Source: Nitrospira sp. SG-bin1 (GTDB lineage: Bacteria > Nitrospirota > Nitrospiria > Nitrospirales > Nitrospiraceae). Taken from it: DNA of 64,000 nt. Position 1 is the stretch's first letter; each line of letters begins with the position of its first letter. The stretch spans positions 62,001 to 126,000 of the forward strand of contig LVWS01000045.1 in NCBI GenBank assembly GCA_002083365.1, given 5' to 3'. Below the pieces are notes generated by a model. It saw nothing but the letters and a program-made list of their open reading frames with translations, was not told where the DNA came from and ran no database searches. The translations under genes were made by a program, and so were the position numbers. Shown here one piece after another: positions 9,025-16,711 of the stretch.

Positions 9025-11718
9025 TTACGCCTCTTCAACGCTCACCCACATCTGCTTGAACGACGGGACGCCGGTCGTGGAATCAACCGACACGGTCATC
9101 AAATCCTTCACTGGAGGTTCGTTAAAGTGTTCAGGGAAAAAACAGGTGCCAGGTGCGATGGACTGATCCGGCTGCACTCCCAGCTGAAGAGAGCCACGAT
9201 CCGACGTTACACGCACCTTCGCACCGTCTTGCAACCCAAGGCGTTCCATATCTTGTATATTCATCCGCAGCTTGCCGGTATTCGGGGCAATCTTGACGAG
9301 TCCAGGCGCTTGCGTGGACAGTTTTCCGGAATGCACCAATAGCTGTCCCATCAAGAGGGAAAAGGGGCGCCTGTTCTCTCCCGATGACGGAGTCTGTTGA
9401 TAACGGACTTTGACTTCCGCTCCATAGTCATTGGACAAATATTGGTCAGGAACCGGCATCACTTTTCGTGGTTGTCCGAGATTGTAGTATCCGGGCAACA
9501 GCTTCATGATCTCGGCCTGAATATCATTGGCGGATTGATACTCCCACCGGCACCCCATGGCATTCGCCAAGGCTGTCATGATGTGCCAGTCCGGTAAGCT
9601 CTCTCCGAGTGGATCCATGGCTTGGCGAACTCGAAGGACTCGACCTTCCAGGTTCGTAAACGTGCCGTCCTTCTCCGCATAGCTACAGGCGGGAAGGACA
9701 AAATGAGCCAATTTCCCCGTATCAGTCAAGAAAGGATCCTGCACGATCAACAGCTCGAGTCGTTCGAGAGCGGCCCGGACCTCCATCGAAGCCGGAAGAG
9801 TCGCGAGCGGATTCTCGCCCAAAATGTACAGGGCCTTAATCTGTCCGCTCTTGCACCGCTTCAGAATTTCAACGAGATGGGCGCCTGATCGGACAGGTGG
9901 CAGGGATGCGTCCCAAGCTTTGGCAAAACGCTCTCGTGCTGCGGGGTCGTCAAAGCGAGCCTGTCCCGGAAGGAACTCAGGCGCCGCCCCCATATCAACA
10001 GCCCCTTGTTCGTTCGGCTCCTCCGTCACGGTGTTCACACCGCAACCGACTCGACCGAGTTTGCCGGTGATCCAGGCAAGATCCATCAACTTTAAGACAT
10101 TCTGATAACCGTTCGTTCTTCTGACAATTCCTTCCGCGCACAGGATGATCGATCTCGGCGATTCGGCAAAAATAGCCGCGATTTCTCTGAAGGCCTCCAC
10201 CGAAAGACCGGTGTGAGCCGACACTTGCTCCAATGACACATTCGCCACCGCGCTTCTGAGTGCCTCAAACGCCTGAGGATGTTTCCCGGTACTTTCTTCA
10301 TCAACCAAATCTTGGTCGATGGTCGCCTTGACCAACCCGTCGATCACGGCTCCTTCCGTCCCCGGCTTGATCAAAAACGGATGGGATGCCAACTTCGCAA
10401 TGTTAGTGATGGCGCTGTCCAGCGTCACCACCTGAGCTTTATAGACTCGGATAGCTTCCTTGATTCGCACGGCGGTCAAGGGATTCGTCTCGGTGATATT
10501 GGAACCGATCAAAATGATCGCCTTTGCCTTCGTCAGATCTTCCCAATCATTCGGCGTTCTTCCCAGTCCAACGGCATGCTTGGACGCAAGGACAAAGTTC
10601 ATATGGCCATAGCGTGCACTGCTATCGAGCTGGTTGGTCCCAAAACCGGCTCGCATAAGCTTCTGAAACAAATACAGCTCTTCATTCGTACACCGAGCCG
10701 TGACAAGCCCGGCAATGGCATCGGCCCCGTCTTTGGTCTTGATTTCGGCAAGCTTGTCCACGAGCAGATGCATCGTTTCCAACCAGGGTTTCTGCACCAA
10801 CTGACCGCCCTCGCGAACCAACGGCTGCGTAAGCCGGCTTTTACCGTCCAGATATTCAAACCCGAAACGTCCGCGGACGCAGAGCCCGCCGTGCCCCTTG
10901 GCCGTTTCCGAACGGTCTCCCCACTTATTCTTCCAGGATAACGGCGATGTCACGTGGATCACTTCTTCATCCTTCGTTTCCAGGTGGAGTTGGCAACCGT
11001 CTCCGCAGTAGTTGCAGGTCGTCGTCGTCGTCTTCATCTGCCACGGTTTATACAGATACTTGGAAAACTTGTTTGTGATGGCGCCAACCGGACAGACCGC
11101 CAAACAGTCTCCACAGAATTCACAATTCAAAGCCAGGTCGCCCTTCGCGACGACCTGGTTGAATCCCCCCTTTTTCATGAACTGCAAGGCGTCGATCATC
11201 AGGACATCCTTGCAAACATTGATGCATTCCGCGCAGGCGATGCAGCGATTCATGTTAAAGTCGAGCACAGGACTGCGCGTATCTTCCGGAATAAATTTTT
11301 GCTTGGCATTGGCCAGATTAGTCACGCCATGCTGGAAGGCCATATCTTGAAGTTCACAATGGCCGTCCGCATCGCAGACCGGACAATCGAGCGGATGCAC
11401 GGAGAGATGCTTTTCGACAGCTTTCTTGCGGGCGAGAAAGAGATCCTCCCCTTCAGTGCGGATCACCATTCCGGCCGTTGCCTTGGCGGTGCAGGATCGC
11501 ACGGGGGCTTTCTTCCCCTCTTGCATCACGAGGCACATCCCACAGGAACCGAACGGGTCGAATGTGTAGTGATAACACATGGCAGGGATGATCTTGCCCG
11601 TCATCGAGATGACGTCATAAAGCGAGACCCCGTCCTTCGCCGTCACAGCTTTTCCGTCGATCGTTAATTCGATCGTAGCGGCTTCAACGTCGGGATTTGT
11701 AGCCGGCTTCAAACCCAT
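9025..11718 (-). CDS. nuoG: NuoG-like iron-sulfur/molybdopterin-fold subunit of complex I
   Basis: 897 residues. The N-terminal [2Fe-2S] domain has C48, C59, C62 and C76; the His-Cys3 cluster has H108, C112, C115 and C121. Two [4Fe-4S] motifs follow at C159-C169 ('CIACAECINVC') and C199-C209 ('CEFCGDCLAVC'). A further cluster motif 'CNYCGDGC' (C235/238/242) leads into a molybdopterin-oxidoreductase fold that continues to the C-terminus. In standard complex I, NuoG takes electrons from NuoF. Here nuoE and nuoF are absent on its upstream side, so the electron partner is unclear. It could equally be called a formate-dehydrogenase-like subunit. GGAGAAG precedes the ATG. Confidence 0.9.
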   Translation of the reverse strand: MGLKPATNPDVEAATIELTIDGKAVTAKDGVSLYDVISMTGKIIPAMCYHYTFDPFGSCGMCLVMQEGKKAPVRSCTAKATAGMVIRTEGEDLFLARKKAVEKHLSVHPLDCPVCDADGHCELQDMAFQHGVTNLANAKQKFIPEDTRSPVLDFNMNRCIACAECINVCKDVLMIDALQFMKKGGFNQVVAKGDLALNCEFCGDCLAVCPVGAITNKFSKYLYKPWQMKTTTTTCNYCGDGCQLHLETKDEEVIHVTSPLSWKNKWGDRSETAKGHGGLCVRGRFGFEYLDGKSRLTQPLVREGGQLVQKPWLETMHLLVDKLAEIKTKDGADAIAGLVTARCTNEELYLFQKLMRAGFGTNQLDSSARYGHMNFVLASKHAVGLGRTPNDWEDLTKAKAIILIGSNITETNPLTAVRIKEAIRVYKAQVVTLDSAITNIAKLASHPFLIKPGTEGAVIDGLVKATIDQDLVDEESTGKHPQAFEALRSAVANVSLEQVSAHTGLSVEAFREIAAIFAESPRSIILCAEGIVRRTNGYQNVLKLMDLAWITGKLGRVGCGVNTVTEEPNEQGAVDMGAAPEFLPGQARFDDPAARERFAKAWDASLPPVRSGAHLVEILKRCKSGQIKALYILGENPLATLPASMEVRAALERLELLIVQDPFLTDTGKLAHFVLPACSYAEKDGTFTNLEGRVLRVRQAMDPLGESLPDWHIMTALANAMGCRWEYQSANDIQAEIMKLLPGYYNLGQPRKVMPVPDQYLSNDYGAEVKVRYQQTPSSGENRRPFSLLMGQLLVHSGKLSTQAPGLVKIAPNTGKLRMNIQDMERLGLQDGAKVRVTSDRGSLQLGVQPDQSIAPGTCFFPEHFNEPPVKDLMTVSVDSTTGVPSFKQMWVSVEEA

Positions 11719-11796
11719 GGGTCTTCTCCACGAATGGGGAAAAGGTAAAGCAAATTCCTGTTCTTACCTTTCACTTTCGCATCTCATGTTTCGTCT

Positions 11797-13041
11797 TTAT
11801 CTGTCACACTCACCCATCACGACATCGTACGTCCCGAAGATGGTGCAGGCATCCGAGATCATATACCCTCTGGCCATATGATCGAACGCACCCATATGGA
11901 TGAAGGAAGGAGCACGGATCTTCAATCGATAGGGTTTTCCTCCCCCCGTACTGACAATATAAAACCCCAGTTCCCCTTTGTGTGCCTCCGTGCCGCAATA
12001 GATTTCTCCCGGAGGAGCGTCGAATCCTTGGGAAAAAAGCTTGAACTGTTGGATCATCGACTCCAGGTTCGTAAAGACGCGTTCTTTCGGTGGCAGGGTC
12101 ACGCTCGGAACATCCGCCATAATCGGCCCCTCTTGCATCTGTTCAAGACATTGCCGAATGATCTTGACGCTCTCATAGAGCTCCATCACCCGAATCCAGT
12201 AGCGATCGTAGGTATCCCCATTCTTCCCGACAGGCACGCTGAATTCGCACTTGGGATAGGCGCTATAGGGCTCGTATTTGCGAAGGTCATAGTCCACTCC
12301 GGATCCACGAAGAACCGGTCCGCTTAACCCAAAATTTACGGCATCTTCGGCGGAAATGACCGCGACGCCTTTCGTGCGCCCAAGCCAAATGCGGTTTCGC
12401 TCCAGAAATACCTGATATTCGTCGATCTTCGGTGGAAAATAGTCGAGGAACTGTTTGAGCTTGTCGATCAACGATGGCGTCAGGTCTCGCTCAACGCCAC
12501 CGATTCGATACCAACTGGTCGTCAAACGGGCCCCGCACAGCTCGTCGAACCAATCGAGCAGGATTTCCCGATCCCGGAAACAATAAAAAAAGACGGTCAT
12601 GGCGCCAATATCAAGGGCCTGAGCGCTCAACCAAAATTGATGTCCAATGATGCGCTGCACCTCGGCTACAATCGTCCGCAAATACTCAGCCCGCTCCGGC
12701 ACCTGTAAGTTCAAGAGCTTCTCGACGGCGCGGCAATAGGCGAAGTTGTTGTACATCGCGCAGACATAGTCGAGCCGATCCGTATGAGGAATAAACTGAT
12801 GATAGGTGCCTTCTTCCGCGAGCTTTTCGACTCCACGGTGGAGGTACCCCATCACTGGTGTGGATTTCACCAACCGTTCACCCTCCAATTCTAAGATCAC
12901 CTTGAGAACTCCGTGCGTGCTGGGATGTTGCGGTCCCATGTTGAGCAGGAGTTCCTCTGTTCTCAAGGTCGGAAGCGTCTCGCTCTCCGGATGTTCCGGA
13001 TTGATTTTATAAACGGTGGTTCTTTGATCTTCGAATGCCAT
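11797..13041 (-). CDS. nuoD: NADH-quinone oxidoreductase subunit D (49-kDa quinone-site subunit)
   Basis: 414 residues from the ATG at 13041, which has an AGGTG site about ten bases upstream. A longer frame reaching 13083 would overlap nuoC and is unlikely. 'LNMGPQHPSTHGVLKV' carries the quinone-binding histidines, and the chain ends in 'GTYDVVMGECDR', the family C-terminus. Related to the large subunit of [NiFe] hydrogenases, it forms the quinone pocket with NuoB. NuoC and NuoD are separate genes here, unlike the E. coli fusion. Confidence 0.95.
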   Translation of the reverse strand: MAFEDQRTTVYKINPEHPESETLPTLRTEELLLNMGPQHPSTHGVLKVILELEGERLVKSTPVMGYLHRGVEKLAEEGTYHQFIPHTDRLDYVCAMYNNFAYCRAVEKLLNLQVPERAEYLRTIVAEVQRIIGHQFWLSAQALDIGAMTVFFYCFRDREILLDWFDELCGARLTTSWYRIGGVERDLTPSLIDKLKQFLDYFPPKIDEYQVFLERNRIWLGRTKGVAVISAEDAVNFGLSGPVLRGSGVDYDLRKYEPYSAYPKCEFSVPVGKNGDTYDRYWIRVMELYESVKIIRQCLEQMQEGPIMADVPSVTLPPKERVFTNLESMIQQFKLFSQGFDAPPGEIYCGTEAHKGELGFYIVSTGGGKPYRLKIRAPSFIHMGAFDHMARGYMISDACTIFGTYDVVMGECDR

Positions 13042-13054
13042 GCCGGTAGAACAC

Positions 13055-13552
13055 CTATCGTGGAACTTCGTCCAGAAAATCAAATGTGTCTCGCCACCCT
13101 TTGCCGCGGAGCGGAAAATCCTTACGCAAAGGATAGCCCTCGGTATAGTCGTCCGGCATCAAAATACGGCGAAGATCGGGATGATTTCGAAACCGGATGC
13201 CCATCATGTCGAAGACCTCGCGTTCCATGAAATCGGCGCCTTTCCAAAGATCCGTCAGAGAATCCACGACGCAATCCGATTCAGGCACGCGGGTCTTGAG
13301 TCGAATGCGATGCCGGTTCCGCATGGAGTAAAACTCCCACACAACTTCGAATCGCTCCTCGTCGTCTGGCCAATCCACTGAGCTCACATGGACAATGTAA
13401 TCAAAATCCATCCCAGGATCTCCACGAAGAAATTGAGCGACTTCATGGAGCTTGTCTCTCGAGACAGTCACTGCCACATCGCCTCGCCACTCGATCAAGC
13501 CGGTGACTCCATCCGTAAACGTTCGTTGAATCCGTTCAAGCAGTGGATGCAT
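13055..13552 (-). CDS. nuoC: NADH-quinone oxidoreductase subunit C (30-kDa)
   Basis: 165 residues, matching stand-alone NuoC proteins. The C-terminal signature runs through 'MEREVFDMMGIRF', 'HPDLRRILMPDDY' and 'GYPLRKDFPL'. It is a structural subunit of the connecting module with no cofactor. It sits 9 bases after nuoB and about 13 bases before the preferred nuoD start. Confidence 0.95.
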   Translation of the reverse strand: MHPLLERIQRTFTDGVTGLIEWRGDVAVTVSRDKLHEVAQFLRGDPGMDFDYIVHVSSVDWPDDEERFEVVWEFYSMRNRHRIRLKTRVPESDCVVDSLTDLWKGADFMEREVFDMMGIRFRNHPDLRRILMPDDYTEGYPLRKDFPLRGKGWRDTFDFLDEVPR

Positions 13553-13561
13553 AGCGCCCCG

Positions 13562-14089
13562 CTAGACCTTCAAACTGGCTTTGACTTGCTCCGGTTGGGT
13601 TACAAAGACTCGTTTTTGCATAATGCGCTCCTGTAGTTTCAGGATGCCGTCCAAGAGCGCCTCAGGAGTCGGAGGACAACCAGGCACATAAATATCAACT
13701 GGAATAAATCGGTCGACGCCCTGCACGACACTGTAACTATCATAGATGTTCCCTGAGGTGGCACAGGAACCCATGGCAATCACGTATTTGGGTTCCGGCA
13801 TTTGATCGTAGATTTTTCGAATCACCGGCGCCATACGGCGACAGACGGTTCCAGCGACGATCATTAAATCCGACTGCCGCGGTGAACCACGAAACACTCC
13901 CGCCCCGAACCGATCCATATCATACCGAGAAGAAACGGCGGCCATCATCTCGATGGCGCAACAGGCGAGTCCGAAGGTCATCGGCCAGAGGGAACCTTTC
14001 CTCGCCCAGTTCACGGCCTTTTCTAAAGACCCTGTAATGACGTCCGGAGCCCCGTCTTTTTCATGCCGCCCCAGTTGAATCAGTCCCAT
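13562..14089 (-). CDS. nuoB: NADH-quinone oxidoreductase subunit B (cluster N2 subunit)
   Basis: 175 residues. The four ligands of the terminal [4Fe-4S] cluster N2 are in place: C43-C44 ('[10 protein letters not shown]'), C109 ('AMGSCATSG') and C138 ('[12 protein letters not shown]'). N2 hands electrons to quinone at the NuoB/NuoD interface. AGGATAGGA lies just before the ATG. It starts 12 bases after nuoA. Confidence 0.97.
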   Translation of the reverse strand: MGLIQLGRHEKDGAPDVITGSLEKAVNWARKGSLWPMTFGLACCAIEMMAAVSSRYDMDRFGAGVFRGSPRQSDLMIVAGTVCRRMAPVIRKIYDQMPEPKYVIAMGSCATSGNIYDSYSVVQGVDRFIPVDIYVPGCPPTPEALLDGILKLQERIMQKRVFVTQPEQVKASLKV

Positions 14090-14101
14090 ACTATCCTATC
14101 C

Positions 14102-14485
14102 TCAGTCCCACTCCAGCGCGCCTTTTCGCCAGGCATACACGTAGGCCACGATAAATAGTCCAATAAAGATCATCATTTCGATCAACCCGATCATCCCGAT
14201 CTTGGTAAATACGACGGCCCAGGGGTAGAGGAAGATCACTTCAATATCGAAGATGACGAACAACATCGCAAAAATGTAATATCTGACGGGAAACGGCATA
14301 CGCGCATCGGAAAATGGTTCGGCTCCACATTCGTAGGTGGATAGTTTTTCCGGCTCCGGATACCTGGGCTGCACAAAATAACTCACCAGCAGCGTTAACA
14401 GTCCCAAAATTAACCCAACAAAGATAAAAAGAAAGATCGGGAAAAACTTCGTCAGATATTCAAGAAGAACTTCGGTGCCGGTCAT
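14102..14485 (-). CDS. nuoA: NADH-quinone oxidoreductase subunit A
   Basis: 127 residues with three hydrophobic helices. 'YECGAEPFSDARMPFPVRYYIFAMLFV' is the strongly conserved loop with the cysteine that nears the quinone cavity, and 'FDIEVIFLYPW' follows. It is the first gene of the minus-strand operon. The ribosome binding site (GAGAA) is weak. Confidence 0.96.
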   Translation of the reverse strand: MTGTEVLLEYLTKFFPIFLFIFVGLILGLLTLLVSYFVQPRYPEPEKLSTYECGAEPFSDARMPFPVRYYIFAMLFVIFDIEVIFLYPWAVVFTKIGMIGLIEMMIFIGLFIVAYVYAWRKGALEWD

Positions 14486-14654
14486 TTAAGTTCTCGCACA
14501 AATCATTGACCTAAAAAGGGTATTGTAGACCTGACGCGCAAAATCTTAGTGCTCCAGTCTCGAGGATAGCAAGCGAACAAAGGACCTAAGTTCGGCAGAC
14601 CCGAAAGCCCTAGGTGGTGTAGTGACTTGAGAGGTGGAGAAATAGTTGAGGCGG
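14486..14654 (-). promoter_or_regulatory. Upstream region of the nuo operon
   Basis: No gene is visible. The operon promoter should lie here. A TACAAT hexamer read on the minus strand (bases 14522-14527) is a fair -10 box about 40 bases before the nuoA start, but no convincing -35 box stands 16-18 bases from it. The remaining sequence shows no long repeat or operator that I recognise. Confidence 0.3.
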
Positions 14655-14855
14655 TTAGGCTTTTATTGCCACTTCACAATTAGGCATCACGAGCCTGAGT
14701 TCTTTTGCTTTGTCCACCTCTCCCGAACTCTCCCATTCTAATTCAAGAGGAGAAAACGCTTTGACCTTTCGTCGCCGGTGGATCTGTGTATAGATTCGGT
14801 CCTTTTCACAGGACTCCATGGAGAGATGCATTGCTGGCGTTTTCTTACCATTCAT
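14655..14855 (-). CDS. Small hypothetical protein, possibly a transposase remnant
   Basis: An open frame of 66 residues from the ATG at 14855 (80 residues from 14897). It is basic in the middle: 'IYTQIHRRRKVKAFSPLELE' loosely resembles the C-terminal end of IS3-type transposases, where an R-R-x-S-x-x-G-x-x-S-P-x-x-x-E pattern is common. GGTGG stands upstream of the ATG. Nothing else of an insertion sequence (upstream catalytic domain, terminal inverted repeats) is visible. It may be a decayed fragment, a genuine small gene or chance. Confidence 0.3.
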   Translation of the reverse strand: MNGKKTPAMHLSMESCEKDRIYTQIHRRRKVKAFSPLELEWESSGEVDKAKELRLVMPNCEVAIKA

Positions 14856-14956
14856 CGCTCGGTCACCACCCACTTTGAGTTGAGACGGAATAACCAACTC
14901 ACGTTACCACCGGAAAGAACAACCCGTCAAACTCCTGCCAACCAAGCTCAAATTCT

Positions 14957-14984
14957 TGACAATACAGCGCCTTTTGCTATGTTT
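14957..14984 (+). promoter_or_regulatory. Sigma70-type promoter for the OmpA-family gene
   Basis: TTGACA at 14957-14962 and TATGTT at 14979-14984 are separated by 16 bases, a close match to the housekeeping consensus. Transcription would start about 25 bases before the start codon at 15017, which has AAAGGA at 15003-15008. Confidence 0.65.
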
Positions 14985-15016
14985 TTCAAGGAACACTATC
15001 GTAAAGGAATCAATCT

Positions 15017-16582
15017 ATGAAAACCCTGATGATCCTCAGCTTGGTCCTGTGCGCTGAAATCGGCGTCTCTGTTGATAGAGCGCTGGCACAGACACCGGAG
15101 ATTGATTCCGTTCGTTTTTCAGAGGCCGCGCTGGCCTTTTCCAGCGGTACGATCCAGAAGACTTTCTCTATCGACGGAACTGTAAACTTGATAACGGGCG
15201 ACAATCAATCAACGGGCAATCGAATGCTACTCGGGAAGCGTGATTCTCTTTATCTCAAACTGAACAACCCTACTGAGGTGACAGTTGGCGACCTCTTCAC
15301 TGTCTACCGGCGGGTTCGCAAGGTTTTCCATCCTGCGACGAAGGAATACCTAGGTTTTGTCATGAATCGTTCAGCGGTCGTGAGAGTGACGGCAACTGAT
15401 CATGCCCTCACGACAGTAGAGGCTGTGCTCAGCTATGGACCGATTTCTCCGGGGGATCCTGTCGCGCGTTTTGTTGCTCCGAACCCAGCTCAGGAGATAG
15501 GCTCTGCGTCAAACGTTTCCGATCTGGAGGGCATGATTGTTGAGCTCCAGGCCGACCGGACGATGACGCTGGTTTCTCAATCGAATGTTGTGTACCTGGA
15601 TCGGGGGAGGGAAGATGGACTGAAGACCGGTGATCTTCTCGATATTCAGCGCCACAGTGCCGGGCTTCCGCCACGAATAATAGGCCAACTTAAGGTGCTG
15701 TCGTTGGAATCTCATACGGCAACCGCCAAAGTACTCAGAGCCAACACTCGCGTCATTAAAGGAGATCGTTTCAAGCTCGTCGGAGATTTGGCGCCCAGTA
15801 TTCAGTCCGCGGCAGGAGCAGCTTCTGAATCGCCAACGGCGCAAGTCAGCCAAATGATTTCAGCCGATCTGGTGGCCAGCAAATTGAAAATACAGGATGC
15901 ATTGGGGCAAAGCCGTCTGAACCTTGGAGATCTTGCAAAGTTTCTGCATTATGATTCAGGGGATGCGGCTATTAAGCCGGAGAATTACAAAGTGCTTGAT
16001 CAGTTCGTTGACTACCTGCGCAGCAGTGGCGACATGAGGATGATCCGAATCGAAGGTCATACAGATAACGTGGAGATCGGCCCTTCTCTAAAGTCCCGCT
16101 ATCCGAGTAATTTAGAATTGTCCAAAGTGCGCGCAAACGGGGTCCTCCGGTATCTCATGGAAAAAGGTGGTGTTGAACCCGAACGGGTCAGCGCGGTGGG
16201 CTTAGGTGACACCAAACCAGCCGCCACGAATACGGCGGAAGAAGGCCGCATGAAGAATCGCCGTGTAGAGATTCTTCTCTATACACCAGACGCAGAAACT
16301 CCAGCGCCTAAACCAGACGTTCAAACTCAAGCCCAAAGGCCGGAAGGAAATCTTTCCACTGTGCGTACTCGTGATAACAACGATCAGCCGCTTCCCTCTG
16401 CTTCTGACATGGCAGATTCCTCTAGTCGAGCGCCCATGGCTCTGCGGGATTCACCACAAACCTCCCCAAAGGAACAGTCAAACCCTCCCAGCAACCCTGA
16501 TGAGAGCAGTTCAACATCGACGGACACCAACAAGAAAGACAGTCCTCCACAGCAACCGACTGCCGGAAGCCCGACGGAATAG
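15017..16582 (+). CDS. OmpA-family peptidoglycan-binding outer-membrane/periplasmic protein
   Basis: 521 residues. A signal peptide (MKTLMILSLVLC...ALAQ) is followed by a region of about 280 residues with beta-rich, LysM/FlgT-like character ('VYLDRGREDGLKTGDLLDIQR'). Then comes an OmpA C-terminal domain at about residues 305-425, with 'IRIEGHTDNVEIG', 'LSKVRANGVLRYL' and 'MKNRRVEILLY'; this fold grips peptidoglycan. The last 95 residues are a low-complexity Pro/Ser/Thr/Gln tail. It probably anchors the envelope to the cell wall. It is a single gene behind its own promoter. Confidence 0.85.
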   Translation: MKTLMILSLVLCAEIGVSVDRALAQTPEIDSVRFSEAALAFSSGTIQKTFSIDGTVNLITGDNQSTGNRMLLGKRDSLYLKLNNPTEVTVGDLFTVYRRVRKVFHPATKEYLGFVMNRSAVVRVTATDHALTTVEAVLSYGPISPGDPVARFVAPNPAQEIGSASNVSDLEGMIVELQADRTMTLVSQSNVVYLDRGREDGLKTGDLLDIQRHSAGLPPRIIGQLKVLSLESHTATAKVLRANTRVIKGDRFKLVGDLAPSIQSAAGAASESPTAQVSQMISADLVASKLKIQDALGQSRLNLGDLAKFLHYDSGDAAIKPENYKVLDQFVDYLRSSGDMRMIRIEGHTDNVEIGPSLKSRYPSNLELSKVRANGVLRYLMEKGGVEPERVSAVGLGDTKPAATNTAEEGRMKNRRVEILLYTPDAETPAPKPDVQTQAQRPEGNLSTVRTRDNNDQPLPSASDMADSSSRAPMALRDSPQTSPKEQSNPPSNPDESSSTSTDTNKKDSPPQQPTAGSPTE

Positions 16583-16711
16583 CATCGAATTTAGCTAAGG
16601 TGCATCCGTATGTAGACTCTTCTCTGAACGATCTTGCCCAATCGGTATTACTTGGCCAAGAACGCCGCTGTAACGGATATCCTTCGGATCACCAGACTGT
16701 TAAAATGCGGC

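Noticed and set aside
8845..9342. Plus-strand frame beginning MCIRDR, a string often caused by sequencing-adapter sequence
   Set aside because: The DNA (ATGTGTATCCGG...) differs from the adapter, and the region is coherent nuoI/nuoG coding sequence on the other strand.
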